The translations under genes and the position numbers were made by a program. A stretch of 64,000 bases of DNA, from NCBI GenBank assembly GCA_025201345.1, contig JAIXMG010000011.1, positions 744,001-808,000 on the forward strand, written 5' to 3'. Of the stretch, positions 34,188 through 44,778 are shown piece by piece (within the stretch, counting starts at the first letter, position 1; the number at the start of each line of letters is the position of its first letter). The DNA comes from Thamnidium elegans (Eukaryota; Mucoromycota; Mucoromycetes; Mucorales; Mucoraceae). A model generated the notes under the pieces. The model did not search any database, was not told where the DNA came from, and worked only from the letters and a program-made list of their open reading frames with translations.

Positions 34188-35807
34188 TTAATAATAATAA
34201 TCTTTTGTCATTAAAAAGTCTTGTTCCTGCTTATAAGCTAAACTATCATCATCATTTGGTGTAATTGGAGAATCAGTTTCAGGATTAACTCTATTTAAAT
34301 ATTTAGTATGTACTGGAGGTGGTTTTAACGTAGTAAACTGTTCTTCTTCATTAAAGTTCCATGTAGAGTTAATAAAGTCTAATTCATCCCAACTACTATT
34401 ATCCTCTGCTTCTTCTTCTTGTTGTTTTTTATTTTTATTTGATCTACTCATGATATAATCTCTCTTGTTTAATTCAGGTTTACGTGCCAAATACTTTTGT
34501 AATAAATGATGTGAGCCTGCTCTCTTTAAGAATGGGTGATTTATTGCTTCTATAATATTTATTCTGTTTGTTGCTGTCTTATCAAGGCATTTATTTATAA
34601 AGTCTTGGATAGAGTGCGAAGGAACATAACCAATTTGGTTAGTGTATAATGTAGGTGAAGGGTCTTCTATAATCATTGAGAATATCTATTTAAACTAATC
34701 AGTACACACTATTATCAATTCATTTATAGTTCACTTACTGTCATAGGATCGTACTCTGAGAAAGGTGGTTTTCCGCAAGCTAGTTCAATGCAAGTAATAC
34801 CCAGAGCCCAAATATCAACTTTGGTGTCATAATCCTGATTCAACAAAATTTCAGGAGCCATCCAGCAAGGTGTACCCACAAACGATCGTCTTGCTTTTTT
34901 TGGTGTCACCAGAAAACTATTATTAGCTTGAAACTTTAATACACCATCCGTACCAAATTCTTCCATCTGTTGCCGGAAATAATTGACATTTTTAGGTAAT
35001 TCGTTTAAATTAGCCAACAAATGGTTACTAACACCGAAATCCGCTAGTTTAACTATACCAGTATCAAACTCAATAAGCATATTGGCTGATTTAATATCCC
35101 GATGTACAAGTTCATTTTCATGCAAGTATTCTAAGCCTAAAGCTACCTGTTTCATGATGCTACAGAGAGATTTATGTTAGTTGTATGTAATAATTACATT
35201 TCATTTCTATTCTATTTTACCATGCTACAATAGTTTCTTCAAACCCAATTTTATGACATCGTAACAACAAGTCATGGCAAGAACCAGCTGACATGACCGG
35301 TGTTACAATATAAAGTTGAGAACAATGAACAAAGCTCTGATAAACTTGTAATAAATGCTTGTGTCTGCACAAGGTCATAATTTGAATTTCTTTACGTAGC
35401 GCATCTAATCTAGAATCATCTAGTGCTACTTCATCCAAGTCTACAGTCTTGATAGCAATCACTGATTGAGTTGGTTTATATACAGCTGAATAAACAGACG
35501 CAGTAGCACCAGATCCAATACTCCTCAACACATCATAATCTTCGGCACAGGAAGAATAAGATTGAAGTCTCTTTCTTGAAGTAGTATTGTTTGACCATAA
35601 CGAGTGTTTAACTCGACTTACTAGTTCTGAAATAGATCTTTGTCTAGATAAAGGTTTCTTGACAAGTGTATTATTATTATTATTACAGTCTGGTGCTTGA
35701 GTTTGGCTGTCAAGTGTATTGGCTCTACTTCTTCTAGTAAATAATTGGTTGATAGAATTTGAACGAGATACAGTTACTGGTGAGCTTAAAGGTGTTAATT
35801 GATCCAT
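34188..35807 (-). CDS. STE20-family kinase, OSR1/FRAY (GCK-VI)-like
   Basis: Three exons on the minus strand (35807-35221, 35159-34739, 34685-34188) give 501 codons. A Ser/Arg-rich N-terminus of about 88 residues precedes the kinase domain: [20 protein letters not shown] (Gly loop), [10 protein letters not shown] (Lys 120), [29 protein letters not shown], a long activation segment, and [15 protein letters not shown]. All catalytic residues are present. The GATASVY loop and [23 protein letters not shown] spacing resemble OSR1/SPAK. The insert between DFG and the GTPCWMAPE segment (about 45 residues) is longer than usual. The C-terminal 130 residues are acidic, with WDELDF and a poly-Asp region; I do not see a clear OSR1 CCT domain. 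It may act in an osmotic or cell-shape pathway, by family inference only. Confidence 0.82.
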
Positions 35808-37310
35808 GATTATTATTTTATTTTTATTTTTGAATAAGAGAAGGTATTTATACTATTTTTTAAGGTTATTTAATTAATCAGGTTCCTTAAAGTGGAGATC
35901 CAAAAATATTTGTATTATTCCAATTAACAAAATGCCAATTAAAACATATGTTTTTACTTCACTTGTATATATATCTTAATTCTGTACAACAGAAATAAAA
36001 GAAAGGAGAAACTTATGTATTTTTCTAATATAAGGAGTTCCAGAGTTTGCCACCGAGTGGCTATAATAGGTCCCGTTGAAAACCATCGTCCCCCTTTTTA
36101 TTTCTAAAATAAGACAGCAGTTATTCTCAAATCTGTATTGGCGTAATATAATCTATTACTACTCTGTTAGATGCAGTGTACTGATAACAGGTTTAAAAGT
36201 GCATCAAGCGTATTACATTGTCTTTTTAATTTTTTTTTTTAAAAAAAAAGGATCTCTTATATACCCTTTGTATTCATTATTGATAAGAAGAACCCGTTTC
36301 TCTGTTTATGATCTTCAAGACCAAAACAAAAAGACAAAAATCTAGACTTCCTTGTTAAGGAGTAGATATTAATTTATGGGATGTGGGTATACTTGTTCCT
36401 TTTTTCTTATATATGACGTGTCTACACAAGGAATTATTATTTTAAATTGTGTCACTAATGAACACACCCTTTTTTGTGTTTAAAAAAAAAACACATTGCC
36501 CACTGCGAGACCAACTTGACCAAGTTAATTTGAAATATAAATTGATCATTTTTTACAAATAAGTTATATTAATCCTACATTACAGAATAAAAAATCTTTA
36601 GTAAGGGTCCGTCGGCTCTTAATGTTATGCAACTAATCTTCAGTCTGCTATAAAAAATATCGGAGTAAAAACACAGCCTCTTACATCTAAGATGATACAC
36701 CGACTATTTACACCTGAAGAGGTTGTAAAAAAGAAACGTCATGATAATTTTTAATTTAACCTCCACTGGGGTTGCTTGCTAAAAATCAAAAATTACATGA
36801 TAATGCCAATGAAACCGACGAACTAAAATAGCAGGAAGATATTGAACAAACTGAAAATCTTTTGAATATACCAAGTAGTGATTTCAGAACCGGAATTCAA
36901 TGCAAGTAAGAACATCCCTGTCACTTCTTTATCATAGACTTGAATGATACCAATTATCAGAAGTAAAGCGCGTTTGTATTAGAATGAGACAAACCTTTAA
37001 ATTTAAGCAGGGAAATGTTTTGTTCATTTTTCAAAAGTTTTCACACCTTTTTCCTGTCAAGTTTTTTACTTTAAAATATAATCAACAATAGCCTAATGAT
37101 ATTCTATTTAAATAAAAGCACCGAGTTTAAAGAGTATTGCATCATCCAAAAAAATATATTAACAACTTTTAAAAAATCAAAGTTAAGCAGGCGGTTGGCC
37201 ACATTTTTTTTTTTTTTTTGAACTTTCTTGAGTAGAACAACAAGTGTATATAAAATTTTTTAAATAGATCATATTGCTCTCTGTTTATTCTAATCCAGAC
37301 TCATCTTAAG
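35808..37310. other. intergenic; possible upstream remains of broken gene
   Basis: AT-rich. Short degraded coding-like pieces around 36690-36920 precede the broken gene at 37311 and may be its first exons, but they cannot be joined with confidence. A long T run sits near 37205-37222. Confidence 0.4.
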
Positions 37311-38059
37311 GTGTGTTCAAGCCTATCTTTATATCAGATAATATTTACATTGGAGCCATTGGACGAAGAGTATTCTCGGGATAGGGATTGGTTTAAGTTT
37401 ACTGTTTATTCTTTTGTAAGAGAGTACGAACCCAAAAGTTTTCAACGATTACATAATGAAGAATGGTATAAAGCACGCGTATGGCATTTTCTTGAGGCAG
37501 TTTTCAGCAACGTAAATGAGATCGAGGTACGAAGGTAAATTACATTAAATTTCTTTTATTCACTTTTATTAAAGTATTGACTCTGCTTATTTTAAAGGTG
37601 AGAAATCAAGCTTTTTTATCCGGTAAGAGAAAAAAACAAGGATAGATCTTTTGGAGCCATTGACTCGCTTATATCAAAGAAAACTGGCTCTAAGTGCGAT
37701 ATGATATTTCGTAAATTAACGTGCAACCAGGATGAGATCCTCAAATTTGGGGCAACAGAAACTGCCAAATACTACAATGGTGATGAGTCAACTAAAAGAC
37801 TCATTGAAGTATTATCAAATCACCGAAATATCTCAAGGATATGCTTGACAATTTGGCAACGAAAACTCAAACAAAGAGTGATATTGAAGTTGTTAGTTTC
37901 GTACACTCCGGTTTGCAATCTGTTCTTGTAAGAGCTGATTGTCCTACTCCATACATAACAAGACTGACAAGAGCCCGTTCCGTTCACATCAGCAGTGACG
38001 TAACCGAGTTCGGTCCTACTGTATTACCTTCCTCGTATTCTGCTTGGATGGCTAGGTAA
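37311..38059 (+). pseudogene. broken gene of unknown family
   Basis: Three pieces in successive frames read as one protein: FTLEPLDEEYSRDRDWFKFT..EPKSFQRLHNEEWYKARVWH (37340-37530), then after an intron and a frame change KDRSFGAIDSLISKKTGSKC..RKLTCNQDEILKFGA (37640-37840), then DMLDNLATKTQTKSDIEVVS..ADCPTPYITRLTRARSVHIS and SYSAWMAR (37835-38055). At least two frame changes (near 37640 and 37835) separate them. The pattern reminds me of a multi-copy family of uncharacterised proteins in Mucorales genomes. I know of no function and no catalytic motif is visible. It looks like an old duplicate now decaying. Confidence 0.6.
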
Positions 38060-38805
38060 ATCGTGAAGAGAGTCTCACTGTTGCTTACTTCACCCGCTAC
38101 TATTAACACTGCCAATCAAACCAATTTTTATACATGAGGCCGGCACCATCTCGGAGACTTTGAATAGGAGTAATAAAAAATCAAAAGCAGACGTTAAATA
38201 GATGTACATGTAAATGAAACAGTACTTGAATGAACGATAAAGTGGGACAGTAAATTATAGTTAAATTATAAAATTGTATTTACACTTTTTAGTTACATTA
38301 ATTGAGAGTTACTGTTTCCCTTAAAAAAAAAATCAAATGCGTAAACTATTTGGGAAGAACCAACCGGGCAAAAAGTATAATACGCTGTTTTATTATCTCT
38401 GAATCTGAAGTGAAAAAGAATGCCTTTTTACTATTATGTATTTTCATGTTTTCTAAAAGAGTCTTGGTTTGGTATCAGGTACCGCTCTTTTGTCGCCTCT
38501 ACTGGGATAAAAGTGTGAAATATAACTTCTCGTGTACCTATTCTTGCGTACATCAATAAGATTAAAGTGAATTTCAATGATAACAGAAACGAACTTTGTG
38601 TAATATAAAAAGTAAATTTGAGCGTAAAACGATGAAGTCAAATTGAGCGCTTAATAGTAAAGAGACACAACTAAACTTGGGAAATTTCAATAGCGGTCAT
38701 ATGAATAATTAAGAATAAATTGGATATATAATTGTCCAACTAATCCAGCACCATGTAAGAGTCATCAGCTAGAACAATGGAGACTGGAATCATTGTGGGT
38801 TTTTT

Positions 38806-38840
<35 letters not shown>

Positions 38841-39187
38841 GATATTTAGACGATTCAGAAGATTCTTTTCATACACTTACTTGTTAACATTTTATAGGAG
38901 CATCTAATAGTAGTAATCTGACCATCCTCCCTGTAGAACAGGTTTTGATGTTCTAACAGTAATACTGATAAAGGAGGGGGTACCTCCCAATTTTAAAGTT
39001 ATCAAGCTTGTGGTGACGAAAGGACCTGAATATTGATCGAGTCCAGACCAATACTCTGTTAAAAGTTACACACAAAAAACTTGTGCTTTATTTATATAAT
39101 GAAGAAAGAACTTCTAAAATGAAAAAAAAAATGGGTTCATTGATTAAATGCAGAATGAAAATTGTTTTCGGTAAAAATGAAAGTTGA
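38060..39187. other. intergenic, no gene seen
   Basis: Between the broken gene and the phosphate transporter's 3' end. It contains a ~28-bp A run at 38811-38838. No coding frame or RNA gene recognised. Confidence 0.5.
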
Positions 39188-41988
39188 TTAAAAGCCAATC
39201 AAGACCATCAAGCCATAACCAACCGTTGTGATACACAATGTGGCAAAGACACTGGAAGGAACACCGTTGAGAAGGAAATCCTTTGTGGTCAAGTAAGGTT
39301 TACCAAGCTCGTTTTCTTGTGAAATGGCGTTCATGTTGGGGAAACCAGATACAGGAAGACCCATAGCAGCCGAACAAACGAATGCAGTACCCTACAAAGA
39401 AAGAAAGAAAAAAGTTAAATAAGAAATACATAGAACGAACGTACAATTGCTTACCATGACCAGCATTCTAGGTTGAGGATCAGCTAATTGAGATCCGACT
39501 TCAGCAACAATAGGTAACACAATAAGAGCAGCGACGGTATGACTGATAAAGGTAGCAATTACAAGTACCAAACAACTGAAAACAAACAAAACTTCAAATG
39601 CTGATAATCCATCTACCATCAGTTCAATTTGAGAGGCAATTGTCTTTAAAAGACCAGAGCTTTCGACAGCCTTACCAAGAGCAATACCACCCATAGCTAA
39701 TACAATAACGTTCCATAAAAAGTTATTAAAATCGTCTTTAGTCAATAGACCAGTACCAAAGAAAGCAAGCAATGGTAAAATAGCAATAACACCCATATCA
39801 CCGAATATAGATTCATACGTATGAGCCAAACACCAAAGGGCAATTGTAAGTAAAGTGACTAAAATGACGTAAATTTGTGTACCAGTAATAGGATCTGAAC
39901 TGGCACGGATAGTATGGATATGAGGTGTTTGCTTTTCGGGATTATAGTTCCAAAGAAGCCAAAGCCAGATAATAAAGTTACCCATAATACAAAGAGGGAT
40001 AGAAATAATAAACCATTCACCCCAAGAAGGTGCGGGATTCATATTTTGGATGGCAATAATATTTTGGGGTGATGAAATAGGTGAGGCCATGCCACCTAAA
40101 TTTGAAGCCAATGCGATGCCGATAATAAGGCACGGGCCAAACTTGGAATCAACTGGTAAAGTACGAAGAATAGGCTAAAATAATAAATAAATAAATTATG
40201 TCTATATATAATATAAACGTGGTAACCCTCTAGTGTCTTATCTTTCTCTTTTTTTTTTCTTTTTTTTTCTTTTTTTTTCTTTTTTCTGCCCGCACGTTCT
40301 AATACATTTATAGAAACATACCTGAATAAGAGAAAAGCAAAGTACAGGAGCAGCAACGTTACTGATCCACATACTAGCAAAAGTAGCAACCATCATATTT
40401 ACAATTAAAACGCGATTGGGGCGGGTACCTGCCTTCGATAAGACAAATGTAGCCATTGATTTAGCAATACCGAATTTACTGAGGGCACCAGCAATTGTAA
40501 AACCCCCTAAAAGTAACATAATGACAGGAGAAAACATGGCACTAAACACTTTTTTAGTAGCATCAGGTGCAGTTAAACGTGTATGCTTATCATCATCAGA
40601 ACGCATCACACGCAAGGTGATGATCAAAAAGGGTACAAGAAGCGCAGTGACGAATAATGGCATAACCTATAGATAGTTGGGATATTAATATAAAACTCAA
40701 ATGTTTACGTGTAAAATAATATACTTTACCTCGCCAGCCCATAACATACTTGCAAAAACGAGAATAGCTAAACAACGATTTTGTTCAATGGTATCAAACA
40801 ATTCAGCTTTCATCAATAATATGAAAATAGCGATGCAAGCAGCCAAGTAGAGATAATTCATCACTTGATCACGCGTAATTCTTACGGTACCAAAAGGAGT
40901 GTGAACAGAAGAAGGTTTATCGTCACTAAGACCAACAGTTTGAGTTCTTCTCTCTTGACCAATCATGTCTCTCCAGACAGTGTTTCTTTCCCAAACGATA
41001 TGTTCTCTTAAATGGGTCTTTAATTCTTCAATAGCTAAATCTAAATCATTGCCGGTTGCCAAGATAGCATAAGCTCTTTCAGTTTGTTGAATTCTTTCAT
41101 TTAATCTTGTTTTAGTAACGGTCTTGAAAGGATATGCCTTTGAGACATAGGTAGTAGTATAGTAACGCTTTAAATTGTTATTTGTTATTTTATCGTATTT
41201 TTTCAATATTTTAGCAAATGCAGTTAAATTCAATGCAACAAATGATTTCAGTTCAGATAGTAAGACAAAGATATCAATTGTTCTTTTTCTTAATTCAGCA
41301 ACGTCATACATGGCTTCTCTGGGCCACAGGGGACCTCTACCAGAACTGGACGTCGGAATGGCGCCACCGACAGTATTATTTTCAGAACTAATAGGGTCAG
41401 TATCCGTCACATTCTTTGAGATTATATTGGCAGGTAAGAACGAATCACCTTCGACATTTGATTCACGCCTTGGTAATTGATTCGTGTTACTTTTGATATG
41501 TCTATCTCCTTCGTCTATATGAATTTCACCACTAGAGACAGAACTTAAACGACGTAATTGTGCTGCAATAGCAGCATCATGTCTATTCAAGTATTCAAAA
41601 TCACCTACCAACTCATCCATCTCGTCATAAAGTTCTGTTTCTTTCTTAGCATAGAACTTTACAATCTTGTCAAGCGACTTATTTAAAGAATTAACGAATT
41701 GGTGGTTTTCTGCTTCAACCGGGTTATCACTAATCAGTGCCGTGTGTTCACTAGCAATTTCTCTACCATCTTCAAGATCAATAGAAAGACGATGATCCTT
41801 GTGAGCTACTCTTTCTTTTTCAATCAAGTAGATTAACTTTTTCAAGTTGGAATAACTAACCACCAAAAAAAAAAAAAAATGCGTGTATTTAGTCTTTTGT
41901 TTACTTTAAAATGATAGATACCTTACGGTAGATAATAATCCGCCCAATCCGGTACCGCATTAAATTGTATTTGATGAGAAAACTTCAT
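39188..41988 (-). CDS. SPX-domain SLC13-type low-affinity phosphate transporter (Pho87/90/91-like)
   Basis: Five exons on the minus strand (41988-41927, 41855-40730, 40666-40322, 40174-39455, 39391-39188) give 818 codons. The N-terminus MKFSHQIQFNAVPDWADYYL, then PYSNLKKLIYLIEKE, is a classic SPX start, with the second SPX block NNNLKRYYTTTYVSKAYPFK. SPX binds inositol pyrophosphates and gates uptake. The membrane half has about 12 helices: LYLAACIAIFILLMKAELF, MLLLGGFTIAGALSKFGIAK, WISNVAAPVLCFSLIQ, ALASNLGGMASPISSPQNII (the SNxGGxxSPISSPQN substrate motif), HTVAALIVLPIVAEVGSQLA, and MGLPVSGFPNMNAI. Length is shorter than yeast Pho87/Pho90/Pho91 because the cytosolic linker is shorter. Plasma membrane versus vacuolar location cannot be decided from sequence. 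Confidence 0.93.
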
Positions 41989-42142
41989 AGTTTAATATCT
42001 TTTAAGTAAGAAGGGAAAGAACAAAGTTTTTTTATTTAAAAAAAAATCCTCCACATTTAAATGTACAAAAACAGAGTTATTTTTTTAAAACACCGATTTG
42101 CATCTCAAAAATGAAAAAAAAAAAACTCACACCTCTTCATAT

Positions 42143-42436
42143 TTAAGCACCTCCTGGCAACCTTGCATTGGTAGGATCAGTGTTACCTTGTTCATCTGAA
42201 TTTGCATTACGATTTCGAATATAATTTGGTAGTATTGCAAATAACAGTACGACAGCTATAATAATTAATAATCCCAACACTTTTAAAGCAAGTGAACAAT
42301 ATTTTGCTTTTTTTGATCTGACAATTGTTTCACTGCATGAGGTTGTTATACTTGACTGTTCAATTTTACTTAATAATTCATCTTGATTTATTTGGTTTTT
42401 ATCTATTGTTGTTATTGACTGATGCTGTGAACTCAT
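42143..42436 (-). CDS. small single-pass membrane protein, unknown
   Basis: 97 codons, one exon: a polar N-terminus (MSSQHQSITTIDKNQINQDE), a basic stretch RSKKAKYCS, one strong helix ALKVLGLLIIIAVVLLFAIL and a short polar tail ending RLPGGA. The layout is that of a type II or tail-anchored protein. No family recognised. It lies 154 bp from the start of the phosphate transporter gene on the same strand, so it is downstream of neither a shared promoter nor an obvious partner. Confidence 0.55.
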   Translation of the reverse strand: MSSQHQSITTIDKNQINQDELLSKIEQSSITTSCSETIVRSKKAKYCSLALKVLGLLIIIAVVLLFAILPNYIRNRNANSDEQGNTDPTNARLPGGA

Positions 42437-42718
42437 TTATTAAAACAAGAAAGATACATATAAAAAAGAAAAAGGAAAAAAATTCGTATTTTATATATAA
42501 ATATTAGTTGATATCACATCCGACCAAGGAATGTTTTTAAAAGAAAAAAAAAGAAAAAAAGAAAAAAGTATAGTATAGTACATAAAGATAAAGCCAGTTT
42601 ATTTATTAAAAGGAAGAAAGTAAAAAAAAGCCAGTTTTTTTTTTTTTTTTTCCCTGTTTCTAAAGAGTTTTTTTTTTAAAAAAGAATAAAAAAGAGTCTA
42701 TCAAAGACTTTTTTTTTT

Positions 42719-43393
42719 TTAAGCGGGGCAGAAAGTCACAGTATAACCAGTAGATTGACAAGCATACATGGAAGAGCTATCATCATTAGGATATGTGTAT
42801 ACGTTAGGACAAGCAGCCTTTACTTTAAGAGAGTATTTGTTGGCGTCACAGACACCACGACCATAGTCACCAGTACAACAGTATTCATCGGTGTTGAAAG
42901 CACTACAGGCAGACTTGCAGCCAACGAAATTACCATCAGAATCAACTTGTTGAAGTTCTTTAGGACAAGTAGGTAAAGCAGAACAAGCAGGAGCACCACA
43001 TTCATAACCATCTTCAGTACCACTGTTTGTAGAGATAGAAATGGGTAAATTGTAACCGTCAACCAAAGAGACATCATAGTAGTCTTTACCAGCAGCACCA
43101 CCCATAAGGAATTCAGCAAGAGAAGCAGGGGCACCACTATGACAATCGGCAGAACCAGAACAGCCTTCTCTAGCCCAGATACGACCACCCCAAGTAGAAG
43201 CAACGTTAATAGTAGTAGAGCTGCCAGCAGCCACGTCAGAAGCAGTTCCTTGAGGTTGATCATTGGTTAACTGATTTAATTGAATAGAGCTTTTGCAGTT
43301 ATTCTTGATAGTAATAGGCACAGAATTAGTGGGAGCACACATAACAGCACTCATGCCAGCAAGAGTAGATAAAAGAGTAATAAGCTTGACCAT
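42719..43393 (-). CDS. thaumatin-like secreted protein
   Basis: 224 codons, no intron. The signal peptide MVKLITLLSTLAGMSAVMCA is followed by the thaumatin fold: PITIKNNCKSSIQLNQL, then STWGGRIWAREGCSGSADCH (the thaumatin W-x-G-R-x-W-x-R-x-x-C pattern), PASLAEFLMGGAAGKDYYDV, SLVDGYNLPISIS, CPKELQQVDSDGNFVGCKSA, and a C-terminal CxxxxYxxxFCP ending. About 14 cysteines in the mature part fit the disulphide-rich fold. Fungal members are secreted or wall-bound and some have beta-glucanase or anti-fungal activity; which applies here is unknown. The short 5' flank contains A runs. Confidence 0.93.
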   Translation of the reverse strand: MVKLITLLSTLAGMSAVMCAPTNSVPITIKNNCKSSIQLNQLTNDQPQGTASDVAAGSSTTINVASTWGGRIWAREGCSGSADCHSGAPASLAEFLMGGAAGKDYYDVSLVDGYNLPISISTNSGTEDGYECGAPACSALPTCPKELQQVDSDGNFVGCKSACSAFNTDEYCCTGDYGRGVCDANKYSLKVKAACPNVYTYPNDDSSSMYACQSTGYTVTFCPA

Positions 43394-44587
43394 TATGTAA
43401 TTAAAGAAGAAAGTCTAAAGTTGTGTAATAATAAAAAAAAAAAAAAGTTTGACAGGTCCATAAAAATCAATGTATTTATACTAATTTATTGACTGAAACC
43501 TTTGTTTAAATAGAAAATCTTTTTTAGAAATCAAATCAATTTGGTTTGTTAAGTTCTCTGTTCATAAATTATTTGGTTTGTTATGTTTTTCAAATGACGT
43601 TTATCCCAAAAGGTAAAAAAAAAAAAAAAAGATATGGGACCTAATTAAAGGGCACCGCAGCGGGAAGGAGCTTTTATGATTCGTAAGAGTTAAAAAAAAA
43701 AAAAAAAAAAAAAAGTTCTAGACTAAGAGATCTTGGCAGAAAAAAAAAGACAGGTCAAGTTTTATAATGAAACCTACCGATTGTAACTAAAAAAAAACAC
43801 CCCCGGGGGCCTGTCAAGAAATATATAGAAAATCATCTAACAACCGCTAAATAGAAACTCGTCTTGTTTCATTTTTCTTTCTATATTATTCTGGATCACT
43901 CTAATATTCAGGTACTCGTCTTTCCCCCTCTCTGAGGTCATATAAAATTTTTTTGATTTGCCCAAAAAAGAAAATCGTTTTGGATTTCATAGGTCAGGTA
44001 TTGGTGTCATCACATACCATTCTAATTTAGCAAAAAAAAAAAAAACTCCCTGTTTTTTTTGGTTTTTTTTTTTTCTATGTGCGCACTTTGGTTCGGGCAA
44101 TTGTAAAATTGACTTAGTAAAATAAAAGACAGTTTATACCTGAATTTGGGTACCAATCGCTTTTGATTAAAGGGGGTTCGATATAAAATATAAAGTGATA
44201 TAGCACGAGATCATAGTAGTATTAGGAGCATAAGAAAAGTTATATAGAATAACAAATAGTATATTTATTGTAGATTGAGCTCAACACAGCTCTAGACATT
44301 TAGTGTAACATGTCACACATTCGTCTTATTTCTCTGTGTATGTAGGGTTTTTTTTTACTGCAGTAACAAGATTATTCAACTGATACTAGAATGAAGCGTG
44401 AAAACCGGAATAAGAGCCACTCCCTTTTTTTTTTTCTCAATTAGTTATGTTCCCCTTTTTTATATTTTCTATATATTTATTTCATTTTATTTACTAAAGA
44501 CTTTTTTTTTTTTTACTATTTATACATACTTCTTTTTTCTTTTTTTCTTTTTTTTTATAGTCAAAAATCTTCTGTTAGACTGGTCTC
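43394..44587. other. intergenic between divergent genes
   Basis: Upstream of both the thaumatin-like gene (minus) and the Boi-like gene (plus). Several A runs (43619-43631, 43692-43713) and T runs near 44500-44560. The GC-rich block CACCCCCGGGGGCCTG at 43799-43815 stands out. No gene seen. Confidence 0.5.
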
Positions 44588-44747
44588 ATGGCTGTTTTAG
44601 AGACGGTTTTCGCAGTTCATAATTTTGAAGCTGAGAATGACGATGAACTAACTTTTCAAATTGGTGAATCTGTCATTGTGATTCACAAGGATGACGGTTT
44701 TAACGATGGGTGGTGGAAGGTATTAGAAAAATGAAAACCAAAATGCA

Positions 44748-44778
<31 letters not shown>

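Noticed and set aside
42820..43263. Leu/Val-rich frame inside the thaumatin-like gene
   Set aside because: Out-of-frame shadow of the thaumatin-like coding sequence.
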